Positions 9,534-20,274 of a stretch of DNA of 64,000 nt are shown piece after piece (position 1 is the stretch's first letter; every line of letters begins with the position of its first letter). The position numbers and the translations under genes were made by a program. Source of the stretch: Lathyrus oleraceus (lineage: Eukaryota; Streptophyta; Magnoliopsida; Fabales; Fabaceae); the NCBI RefSeq assembly GCF_024323335.1, contig NC_066584.1, positions 429,388,319 to 429,452,318 on the forward strand. The letters run 5' to 3'. Under the pieces are notes generated by a model that had not been told where the DNA came from, searched no databases, and saw only the letters and a program-made list of their open reading frames with translations.

Positions 9534-10991
9534 ACACTTGTTTACTTATCTATTGTTGGATAACTGTTGCCTACTTGTATGATGTATGAGGCATATATTC
9601 TTATTGTTTGATTTGCGATGAACCATCCCCATTCATAACAAATGTACCCCTCTCCCATGAAGTGTATAATGTTTATTCTTTCATTCTTTATTCATCTGTT
9701 AATATAAGAATTAAAACGAACATTCGATAATCATTTCAAAACAAGATCAAAAGCTCGATCCAACATCGAGTAATCATTTTCAAAACTTAACAGAACTAGC
9801 ACGTATTCATCCATCCTCTTGTAAGTCGATTGCTTCATGCATCACCATTTCTCTTGTAAGTCGATTGCTTCATGCATCACCATCTACCTGTAAGTCGATT
9901 GCTTCTGGCATCGCCATCTACCCTTATCCTTGGTTCCTCTCCTTGCTCCATCCGTCAACTCTTGTTCCGTTTAGGTAGCACCCATTAGGTAGAAACCTTT
10001 GTATGATAACATAGGTAGAATTCCCTTATTCTTTGCATGCTAACATTAGGTAGATGTTCCCCTCTGTAAATCCTAACACATAGGTCCACATTGCATGACA
10101 ACTCTAGGGCAGAGCTTCCCCACTTTTAGACCTTCCGTACGTCTCCGATCTCGTGGCATGTCAATTCGTTCTATTGCAAAGGGGTAACTGCCTAAGACTC
10201 GATTCAGCGAGCTGCGACACCTACTGCTAGGATGTTGAACACATTGCCCACTTTCCTTTGACACAGCCGGTGTCCTCTTCTGTAAGTCCATGTTCAGATG
10301 GAAATCCCTAACCCGTAGTTAGTCGAACTACGACAACTCTAATTCTCATGTTCAGATGAGATACATAGGCACGAGATGCGATGTCTTGCCGAGTTTTTGA
10401 CTGATAACTAACAACTAATCCTTGCTCTCTTTCGCCCTTGTTGCGATTCTTTTCTCTCGCCCTCGTTGCGATCGAGACATTCCCTTTCTCTTGCCCCAGT
10501 TGCAATCGAGATCCTTGTTCCCGTAGTTAGGAGAACTACGTTTTGCTCTGATTCTCATTCCAGATGAGATACGTAGGCATAAGACGCGATGTCTTAGCGA
10601 GCACACTTCTCTTTAGCCCATAGGTAGCCGAGCTACGAAGACTCTGATTCTCATACTCAGATAAGATACGTAGGCAGTGGATGCGACATCCTTGCGAGTC
10701 ATTCCCTTTTGACTTTCTTTTAGTAGATAGTACTTTAGATAAACCTGCACCCTTTAGACTAGAACAACAAGAGTGGATCCCGTAGAGTACTACAGATGCG
10801 TAGGGGTGCTAATACCTTCCCTTCGCATAATCGACTCCCGAACCCAAGATTTGGTTGAGAGACCTTGTCTTTTCCTTTTTCTTCAGGTTTTCTTCGATCG
10901 TTTCATTTCCCTCCTTTGGGATAAATAACGAACGGTGGCGACTCTTCTGTTTTCTTTTTTTGCCGGTTGTTTTTTCACACCAGTTGCGACA
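9534..10991 (+). repeat. Ogre 5' LTR, last ~1.46 kb
   Basis: Aligns with 34544-36002 of the 3' LTR with scattered substitutions. It contains a three-fold direct repeat built on GTAAGTCGATTGCTTC (about 9820-9905), inverted repeats CGTAGTT...AACTACG at 10314-10332 and 10522-10540, the motif GGTGCTAATACCTTCCC at 10805-10821, and a PBS look-alike TGGCGACTCTTCTG at 10936-10949. It ends GCGACA. Confidence 0.9.
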
Positions 10992-10993
10992 GC

Positions 10994-11010
10994 TGACGAC
11001 TCTGCTGGGG
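10994..11010 (+). promoter_or_regulatory. Primer binding site of the Ogre element, tRNA-Arg type
   Basis: TGACGACTCTGCTGGGG lies 2 bp after the LTR end. Ogre elements are known to use a tRNA-Arg primer with a site starting TGGCGACTC; here the third base is A instead of G, consistent with decay. Confidence 0.75.
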
Positions 11011-11909
11011 AGAATGTTTCCCTATGCGAGTCCCTCCTAGCTTTTGAGGTTTCTTGTTTGTTGGGTGTTTATTCTTTTTTACAGTTATTTACTTTCAGCA
11101 TTTATCATCTTTATCTTATTGCATTGTGTACATATCATTGTTGTATCTGTTGGATCTGCGGGGTTGTTTGTTGGGGTGGGTTGTTCTATGAGAGATAAGC
11201 CCACTACCCAGGCTTGAGCGAACACACCGGTTTTAGAGTGGATAGTCATGAGGCTTGCGTAGCATGTTGCTAGGTTAAGTCGTTCATGAAGACCCACACC
11301 CAGACGAGGTTTCTTTTGGATGTATTCTGTCCTACGGGTGTTCCATAACGACATGATGTTCCTCTAGAAATCGTCGACTCTGGTGACCATTTCCCGAGGA
11401 CTCAGTCGAGGCCTCTCCTCCGAGATGTGGTTATGTTAGCTCTGGTGGGCGCATTCTCGCTGCTCAATTCGAGGACCCCGAGACTAGGAACTTGCTTTTA
11501 GGATGTCCTATTGAGGGGAGTCAGTGGAGGTCTTTTGTCTCGTAATAATGCCAAACCTTCAGTGGTAAACATATTATTCTCGACTGAAGGGCTAGAAGCT
11601 GACGAACTTCTGTTCTTAGAACCTACCAGTGAGGGGCGGGTTAAATTCAGGAAACCTTGACCTTCAGCCAACCTGGTTTTTTGTTATTCTTGTTGGAGCA
11701 GAGCTTTAATCTCTTATATGTTCCTCAGTGGTCTTCTATTCAGACGGTGCAACCTGGAAGTTGTTCAACCAGATACAGCAATCGTGATTTCCATGTCACT
11801 GCATGGCATCACATCATTTTTTATTCATATCATTTAACACGTGTTTATCTATTCCCAGGGGTTTATATCTTCTTCTTGATTCTAGTCGGGGTTTTCTGGT
11901 TCTCTTAAG
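11011..11909 (+). other. Ogre 5' leader
   Basis: About 0.9 kb between the PBS and ORF1. The open frames are short and show no conserved domain. This is a typical Ogre leader; no separate gene is supported. Confidence 0.6.
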
Positions 11910-13760
11910 ATGGATGTTGGCAGAAAGAGACACGTCGCCTACAAGTTTCCTGTGGTTTGTTTGGATCCCATTCAATAGCTGATGAAGTTAATGGATCATG
12001 ATTCTCTAGAAAGATTCCAGAAGGATTACAGTTTGATTCTAAGTTTCGTTACAGTTCTCTCCAAAGATCAACACGATGCTCTCTTTACATTGCTGCAGCT
12101 CTATGACCCTCCATTGAGGTGTTTTACATTCCCAGATTATATCTTGGTCCCTACTTTGGAGGAGGTTGCCAGTTTTCTCAAAGTTCATATCAAGTCACAG
12201 TCGCTATTCTACAATTCCGAGTTTCTGCCCAATTTCAGCATGGTTGCTTCAGCCACATATTTGGGGAAATCAGTCTTGGAGTCTAATGTGTGTCAGAAGG
12301 GAGGAGTCAGTGGTTTTCATTTGAGTTTCTTAGTGGGAGAAGCCAAGAAGAAGCTCGAAGATGGTGATTGGAGGTGTTTCAACGCTGTGTTGGCTTTTTG
12401 TGTATACGGGATTGTCCTTTTCCCTAATGTTGCAAAATTTGTGGACGTAGATGCAATACGCCTCTTCGTGTTGGGAAATCCAGTGTCGACCTTGCTGGGA
12501 GATTTCTTTCATTCGGTGCATCACAGGAATGAGAATAGAAAAGGAGGATTGGTGAATTGTTGTGCACCCTTGTTTTATAAGTGGTTCAGTTCTCACCTGC
12601 CCAAGTCGGAAGCGTTCGTTGATTTCAAGGACTCATTGAGTTGGTCGAAGAGGTTGATGGGGATAAGAGCTAAATATATTTCTTGGTGGGCTGACCAGAA
12701 CTTGCTTCGGGCGAATATTATTCACAGTTGTGGGAACTTCCCGAATGTACCGTTGGTAGGAAGAAGAGGAGGAATCAACTATAATCCTTCTCTAGCAGTC
12801 AGACAGTTTGGGTATGCTTTAAAAACTCCGCCTTTGGAAAAAGATGTGGAAGAATCTCTGTTTTTCCATTCTTCATCTGATTTGACTGTATCCCGTAAGG
12901 CAGCTGATGCCTGGCTCAAGGTAATCGAGAGAGGAAGGACTGTACTTGGAAGAGGGGATTGCAGGACTTATCCTCAATATGAAGATTGGCTTCGGAGAAG
13001 AGTCGAAGAGTTTAGTCTGCCATTTCCTATTGAAGAACCTTTGTATTCACCTGCTCTTGAGCAGTCAACAATGGTGAGCCGAGAGGAGTATGCCAAATTG
13101 AAGAATACCATGGAGGAACTTTAAATTGAAAACTAGGAGTTAAGTGTGAAGTTGCAAGACTTTATGCATCTATACCATGAGGCAGGATATCAAAAGGGGG
13201 AAGCTGTCAGATTGCAAGAGGAAGCAGAAAAGAAATTGGCTATGGAGGTGAAATTCTTCAGGAAAACTGACGAAGCCTTGGGGTCATCCAGTTCTGAGTT
13301 GAGGCGAGTCAAGCAGCAGTTAACAGATGCCCGTGGTAAGTTAGTTGGGTGGCAAGAACAATGTGATGCATTTTCATCTTCTCGGAAGGCAAAAGAGGAG
13401 GAGATGGTGGCCAAATTGACTGGTCAGATGGAGGAGTTGAAGACTCTGCTGAAGGAGAAGAACAATGAGCTCCTGTGTGCCAGTTCAACCAATGGTTACA
13501 TCATAGATCAACTCAACAAGGCTCAAGAGTAGATTGAAGAACTCAAAGTGCTGGCGGGTTTGAAGAAATCTAGACTTGAAGAGGCATTCGGGGAGGATGA
13601 TGGGAATTATTACTTAGAGCACATCAACGAGCTGGATGGGATTATTCACAAGAGGAATTTGCTTATCCGCCGTTTGACAGAATCTCCAGATTATCCTGAC
13701 ACGGTGGCACTGCTGGCTGAAGTTAGGAGCAGTCCTTATGGGTTGTATACAAGAGGCTGA
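11910..13760 (+). pseudogene. Ogre ORF1 protein (extra ORF before gag), interrupted by stops
   Basis: One continuous frame of about 617 codons. It starts at the ATG at 11910, is broken at 11976 (TAG), 13122 (TAA), 13134 (TAG) and 13530 (TAG), and ends at 13758. The first two thirds form a globular region (for example LERFQKDYSLILSFVTVL, then LVNCCAPLFYKWF and CRTYPQYEDWLRRRVEEF) found in legume Ogre ORF1 proteins; I believe databases list it as a domain of unknown function (DUF7745). The last third (from about 13146) is Lys/Glu-rich and predicted coiled coil. The role is unknown; an ORF ahead of gag is diagnostic of Ogre. The start at 11910 is preferred over the later ATG at 11982 because the conserved frame extends upstream through the first stop. 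Confidence 0.85.
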
Positions 13761-14085
13761 TCCCTGATTTTTGTTCCTCTTTTTACTTGTTGTGTTTCTT
13801 TGTTGCTTGGTAGTGATGATCCACAGGCTTGTTGTGGAGATCCTCTTTCGATGTACTGTCGGCTAAGGCCCTTCTCTTTGAACTTATTTATTGCATCTTG
13901 GTCTCCGAAGTTTATCCACGGCTCGATATTCTTGCACTATTTACCCGATGTGAGACTGGAATCAAGGGGGTAGAATAACCTTTGGAATTGATAAACATGT
14001 CATTGCATTTGCATATTCATTAGCATGTCTTGCATAACAGGTACCGCCGTAGTGTTCTCATTTTGTTTGGTGTTCCACTAGCAGG
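13761..14085 (+). other. Spacer between Ogre ORF1 and gag
   Basis: 325 bp with no conserved frame. This fits the usual short untranslated gap between the two ORFs. Confidence 0.5.
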
Positions 14086-17000
14086 ATAGCTGACTCAGGC
14101 ATTCACCGATATGGTACCCGAAGAAATCAACAAAGAGAAATGGAAGGCTTACAAGTAGAGCTCGTTGAGATGAGGATTCACATGAATCAGTTCATGGAAG
14201 TGGTCCAAGGAGTGGCTCAGGGATAACAGGAGCTTAGATTGTTGGTACAGAGGGATCCCCCTACTACTCAACCAGAGGTTATGGCTGATCCTTCAGCTGG
14301 AGAGGCTAATGGACCCAATGGACCGGGGCCTAACCCGATCCCACATGTCAACCTTGATCAACAACCCATCCATGATGATCAGGAGGATCAATTCCCCTTG
14401 CTTCAGGAGGACTTTGGCATGGGCCATGGTATGAACCCTATGTATCGGAGACTGGAAGAGAGGTTGAAAGCTGTGGAAGGGCAGAATGCTCTTGGTGTGG
14501 ATGTTGCTGACTTGGGGCTGGTCCCAGGTGTGAGAGTTTCACCAAAGTTCAGAGTCCCAGTTTTTGACAAGTACAATGGCAACTCTTTCCCGAAGACTCA
14601 CGTGCAAGCTTACTTCCACAAGATGGTTGTGTATTCTGATGACGAGAATCTACTCATGTACTTCTTCCAGGACAGCCTAGTTGGGGCATCTTTAGAGTGG
14701 TATATGAGGCTATACAGAGCCCATATCCGCTGCTGGAGAGACTTGGCTGAGGCCTTTGTGAAGCAATATCAGTAATGCGGATATGGCACCTGACAGGACT
14801 CAACTCCAGAATTTGTCTCTCAAGAGCAACGAGTGCTTCAAAGAGTATGCTCAACGCTGAAGAGAGATGGCTTCCCGTGTTCAGCCTCCGATGTTGGAAA
14901 AGGAGATGGCCAACATGTTTATGAACACACTTCCTGGATCTTATTTGGAGTGTCTGGTGGGTTGCAACGCCTCCAATTTTGCTGATGTGGTCTCTACTGG
15001 TGAGAGGGTGGAGAACTACTTGAAGACGTGTAAGATCCAAAATGGGGTTGGATCATCTTCAGGGACGAAGAAGCCGTTCTTAGGAGGACAGAAGAGGAGA
15101 GAAGGGGATGCAAATGTTGTGTCTTCTTATCAGAGCTGAGGTAACCGAAGGAATAATTTTCAGAATTACCTTTAGCAACTTTATGTTGCAGCTGTGACCA
15201 TTCCGGCTGCAGCACCAGTGCAACAACAACAACCTCAACGTCAACAAAATCAATACCAACAACAACAGGGTAACATATCTGCTTATCAACAGAGACAAAG
15301 GATGATGGATATGCATTTCGACACTCTTCCGATGTCGTACGCCCAATTGCTTCCCAACCTTCAGCAGTTGCAACTTGTGCAGTTACGCACTTTGGCTCCT
15401 CCTATTGGCAGGCTTCTAGTGGGTTATGACGCCAATGCTAGGTGTAATTTCCACTCTGGGGCACCTGGACACACTATTGAGAACTGCAAAGCTTTTAAGC
15501 ACGTAGTTCAGGACCTTATCGACTCAAAGGCCATTAACTTTGCGTCGGCTCCTAATGTCGTCAACAATCCCATGCCGCGGCATGGTGGAACAAATGTTAA
15601 CATGGTGGAAGAAGAAGTCAGATTAGTCAAGGGGGTGTTGAAATTGAAGACTCCGCTGTTAGAAATCAAAGAATACTTGCTAAAGGTAGATGTTTTCCCC
15701 GGTTGTGGGAGCAGTTGTTTGGGTTGTGCTGCACAGAGCGGAGGTTGTTTGAGGCTGCAACAGGGTATCCAGGCCTTGCTCGACGATGGTATCCTCCAAG
15801 CTGAGGACCTATTTGCCCAAAGGTCTAGTGAAGGGGTTGTTGAAGGGGTTGTTGAGAATGCAGATGTTGATCCTATCTTTCCTGAAGATGCTGAAGATTT
15901 TACAAATGTTGGTCCTGCTGATTTTGTAATTCCCAATGATGTAATTAGTCTTTCTGATGCTGTTGCTGATATTCCAAACATTGTGACTGATTCTGATGTA
16001 CTTGTTGAACTTGATTCCGATGTTTCAGATGTTTGTGTTTCAATGAATGAGATTTCTCAGTATGACTGTGACGTTGCCACTATCCCAATTTTCTACCCGA
16101 CCGCTCAGATCAGTGTGCCAGTAGCGCAACCGGTACCACCAGTGCAACCACATCAATCCACTATGACCATCACAACCCCTGGTCCTTTACCTTTCACCGG
16201 CGAAAGGGCCATTCCTTGGCATTACATGGGGAGTGTGTACATGCATGATCATGGAGTGGGGCAGCCACTGAAAGTAGACGAGGTGCAAGATCAGAAGTCT
16301 GAACCTGGAGTTGAGGTAAAAGATCCCGCAGTGGACAATGTTGGTGGAATCAGGCGATTCACCAGAAGTGGTAGACTGTTCTCACCACCGGTTACCCAAC
16401 CTGATAGTGCTGATGCCGCGGCGAAGACCAAAGGCAAACAAGTTATGAATGAGGGTACCTCTGCACCACAGGCTGACTTTGAGCCTGCTTTCGCAAATGA
16501 TGTGGATGAGCTCTTGCGGATCATAAAGAAAAGCGACTACAAGGTAGTCGATCAGTTGATTCAGACGCCGTCTAAGATATCTATTCTCTCACTCCTGCTA
16601 TGTTCGGAGGCACACAGGGAGGAAATCCTGGAGGTCCTTAATGCTGCATATGTGCCTTAGGAGATCTCAGTGAACTAACTAGAAGGGATTGTTGCAAATG
16701 TTCATGCAGGCAACGGGTTGGGTTTTACTGACTCTGACTTGACGCCAATTGGGCACGATCATAACAAGGCTTTGCACATTTCGATGGAATGCAAAGGCAC
16801 TGTACTATCCCATGTTTTGGTGGATATAGGTTCCTCTCTCAATGTGCTACCCAAGAGAGCCCTGTCAAAGTTAGATGTAGAAGGTTTGATCTTGAAGCCT
16901 TCCGATCTTGTGGTGAGAGCCTTCGATGGTTCTAAGAGGTCGGTGTTCAGAGAGGTAGAATTGCCAATTTAGATTGGATACAAACCTTCAATACAGTCTT

Positions 17001-17165
17001 CTATGTGATGGATATCAGTCCTTCGTATAGCTGCTTGCTGGGTCGTCCTTGGATCCACAATGCTGGGGCAGTCTCCTCAACCTTGCATCAGAAGATCAAG
17101 TTCCCGGTCAACGTAAGAATTATCACTGTCTGTGGTGAGGAGGATATTCTGGTCAATCACCTGTC
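14086..17165 (+). pseudogene. Ogre gag-protease, first part (up to copia insertion)
   Basis: The gag frame seems to begin at 14086, where an ATA stands in place of ATG, and has a stop at 14224. The capsid core (about 14239-14775, motifs FDKYNGNSFPKTH and LEWYMRLY) shifts frame at about 14776 by loss of one base, then continues from about 14867 to 16660 with two stops near 15139 and 15175. A zinc-finger-like CNFHSGAPGHTIENC lies near 15446. The protease region (16718-17165) has DIGSS in place of DTGSS at the active site, then SCLLGRPWIH, with a stop and frameshift near 16970-17000. The copia element interrupts the frame at 17165; coding resumes in the same frame at 24653. Several of the stops look like CAG/CAA to TAG/TAA. 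Confidence 0.88.
17161..17165. repeat. Target-site duplication of the copia element, left copy
   Basis: CTGTC, repeated exactly at 24648-24652 on the far side of the element. Confidence 0.93.
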
Positions 17166-18168
17166 TGTTGGTGTAAGCCCTAGAGGCCAATACTTTTGGT
17201 ATTCGTATCGAATTAATAAAAGGAATTTTCTTTATTATGGTTGATTAATAAAGTCCCTGGAATAGATAGTCCGTTTAATGTATTAAGTGTGACTTAATCA
17301 TGAGAACACATTAAACATAAGGACACTATTCTTAAAGTATCCGTAGTCGAGCTTTAGTGTGAAGTGGGATAACATTAAAGCATTAAGACTATTATGTTTG
17401 TAGACCGATGATCACATCTCATGGATCATGGATAAAGAGTTATCAAGTCTTAAACATAGGTATGAATATTAAGAGTAATATTTATACCGGATTGACCCGC
17501 TATGAGAATACTATATAGAAAGTTATGCAAAGTGTCATAAGTTATTCTCATGGTGATAATAGTGTATACCACTCTTCGACCTGAAACCACTATGGACCCT
17601 AGATAAAGAGTCGAGTACTTTATTGCTGATCCAACATTGTCCGTAACTGGATAACCATAAAGACAGTTGATGGGTACTCCACAAAGCATGCTGAGGGACA
17701 TGAGTGTCCTAGATGGAATTTGCCCATCCTGCGTAACAGGATAAATGTCTATGGGCCCAATATTGAATTGGACAAGGGTGACACGGTCTATACCTTGTGT
17801 TCAATATAGACATAAGGGCAAAGGGGTAATTATACACATAATTATTATCACAGGAGGTTTTGTCATATCACATGACATTTTCGTGACTTGGGTAGCAGTG
17901 ATGTGTTGTTAGATACCGCTCACTATTTATTATGTTAAATGCGTGATTTAATATAATTGCCAACGTCGCGAAAAGCTACATGGTCACACACAAAGGACGA
18001 ATTGATGAGAAATAGAGTAACTAAGGAACACCGTAAGGTATGATGCACTTAAGTGGGAGACGAAATATGGTAAGGTACCAAATACTTAAGTGATTTTGGC
18101 ATATTATGAGATATGGGCCAAAATACACTTAAGTGGGATTTTTAGCTTGAAGCCCACACAAGTGGTTC

Positions 18169-18176
18169 TATAAATA
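18169..18176 (+). promoter_or_regulatory. TATA box in copia 5' LTR
   Basis: TATAAATA within GGTTCTATAAATAGAACC, conserved at 24355-24362 in the 3' LTR. It is the likely core promoter of the genomic RNA. The box is centred in a short inverted repeat (GGTTCTAT/ATAGAACC). Confidence 0.7.
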
Positions 18177-18247
18177 GAACCCCTTGGGTAGAAGCATTGT
18201 CACTCCACTCAGACTAAAATTCAAGTAGAGACTTGGAATTTCTTTTC

Positions 18248-18249
<2 letters not shown>

Positions 18250-18293
<44 letters not shown>
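18250..18293. repeat. (CT)n microsatellite in copia 5' LTR
   Basis: About 22 CT units. The corresponding place in the 3' LTR (about 24434-24446) has only about six, so the run expanded in one LTR or contracted in the other after insertion. Confidence 0.95.
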
Positions 18294-18297
<4 letters not shown>

Positions 18298-18498
18298 TCA
18301 AAGCCTTCATTCGTACCAGCTAGCACTGAGATTGAAGGAACCCGTTCGTGTGGACTGAGTAGAGACGTTGTCATCATTCAGCGTTCGTGATCGCCACAAG
18401 AGGTAACGATTCTATCACTGATCATGCCCATTCGTAAGGATCACTAAATGGAGAAATTTTTAAATTCTGCTGCGCCTTGGATGGCTATTCTCCGTCAG

Positions 18499-18511
18499 TG
18501 GTATCAGAGCC
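18499..18511 (+). promoter_or_regulatory. Copia primer binding site, initiator-Met tRNA type
   Basis: TGGTATCAGAGCC directly after the LTR end matches the standard plant copia site complementary to initiator methionine tRNA. Confidence 0.93.
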
Positions 18512-20274
18512 ACTTACGAAACCATGAATCTGATAACTGTTTTTGTTCTGTATTAATATGATTAAAGACAGAATGAATCAAAGATTAAATTAAGATCGAT
18601 CAAGTTACATATATATGATATATGTAATCCTGATGAAAAATACATTATATATGATATAGTGTTCTCGTTTCGTTCATTCAAACACTCAATGATTGTTTTC
18701 CTTTGAGCGATCAATGGTCGTTTGCTTCTTGATCCGACATTAGTATGGTGAAGCAATGACATGTTGATCAATCATACTTAATTAACAATCGAGATGTGTT
18801 TGACGGTCTGAAATTGGTGCATCAGGGTTAGTGACGACACAAGGGTTGTGTTGTCAGAGAGTTATGCGATTGGGGTTTGACTGCACAAGAGTTGTGCTCT
18901 CTAAACACTTTTTGGAACAATGTTAACCGGTTAACGCGTATGGTTAACCGGTTAACATGATACAAAATAATTTTTTTTTAATTTTCAAACAGTGTTAACC
19001 GGTTAACGCATTTGGTTAACCGGTTAACGCAAGACGGAAAATAGTTTTCCAAGAGATTTTTCAACAGTGTTAACCGGTTAACGCATATGGTTAACCGGTT
19101 AACGCAAGGCAGAAAACAATTTTTTTTCAGATTTCAAACAGTGTTAACCGGTTAACGCATATGGTTAACCGGTTAACGCAAGGCAAAATTCACCCGTTCG
19201 GCTAACTCAGTGCTTTAAAAGTATCAAGTGTTGATGCGAAAAGCGACATTGGTTTTAAATGAATTGTTCAAATGTGGTGATCGGTCGTCGAGATTTAATT
19301 TAGTTTTAATTAATTAAAGGAATTAATAATAATATTAAAGTTTTTATTATTGTCTTGTGGTGATCGGTTATGGTCTTAGTTTTCCTTTATTCTGCTTTGG
19401 GTTTTAAAATACGACCTGCGTGCCGTGCCTCTCTCTTAATCTCCCAAATGTAACTTCTTTTCTCATCTCACTCCCTCGTATGTAAAACGAGTTTCTTTTA
19501 TGTAATGTAATGATATGAAGAAAGCAAAGAAGTCAGTGCCAAAGGAGGACAACCTTGAAGATCTTGCTTGGAGAAGCTTAGATCATTGTTAGGTTAGCTT
19601 AGGTTCTCTCATTGGCTTGGGAGAACAATTGCGCTAGGGGCCACAACTGTTTCATTATGTATGTATGTATGTTGATGCATGTGTATGTATGTTGATGCAT
19701 GTGAGAGAAGGTTTATATGATAAACAAGTCGATGAGATCAGAAAAATTGAAATTCCCTCAAATTAAATATTAAGTTTATGCTTTCCAAGTTTTAACACTC
19801 ATCAAGACTAGTAATGGATAATGTAGGCTTCGCCTACGCAAGGTGCATGATCTATATATTAGTAAGGTGCAATGGGATAATTGTAATATCCAACTGTTAA
19901 AACAATGGGTCAAACTTAACTAAACAAATTATAATAAGATTATACATATGTTTAGAAGCAAGAGTTGGGAATGATCCATATGATGGATTGGAATAAGGAG
20001 TTATTCACCCAACTGAAATTTTTGAGAGTTGTATGAGATACAATTGGAAGGAGTTCCTACCTAAATAACCTAGTTTTGTGTAATCCGCCTACGCGGACTT
20101 AGAAAGAAGTGAAATATGGATCTCGACCCACTAGAAAATATTCCAACGGGATTTTCCGAATCAAATGATGAGGGTCATTTGTTTTGAGTAAAATAGTGGG
20201 AGCATATTTAATTAAAGGCCTAATTAAATATGTCAATGATACTTATATTTTCATTAATCCTTATATAGATTACC
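18512..20274 (+). other. Copia leader region
   Basis: A 1.76-kb untranslated leader, unusually long for a copia element. It holds the palindrome array at 18920-19178 and a double ATGTATGTATGTTGATGCATG repeat (about 19655-19705). No coding frame is supported. Confidence 0.7.
18920..19178 (+). repeat. Tandem palindrome array GTTAACCGGTTAAC in copia leader
   Basis: Eight exact copies of the 14-bp perfect palindrome GTTAACCGGTTAAC, at 18922, 18943, 18994, 19015, 19069, 19090, 19143 and 19164 (starts). They come in pairs 21 bp apart, and the pairs repeat every 72-75 bp. The DNA between pairs is a diverged A/T-rich spacer, so the palindromes are better conserved than their surroundings. Confidence 0.95.

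Larger units (their letters stand above)
17166..18497 (+). repeat. Copia 5' LTR
   Basis: 1332 bp, TGTTGG...GTCA. It is colinear with 23351-24647 with scattered substitutions. The main length difference is a (CT)n run at about 18250-18293, which is only a few units long in the 3' LTR. The U3 part holds three ACTTAAGT palindromes (about 18048-18135). Confidence 0.95.
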
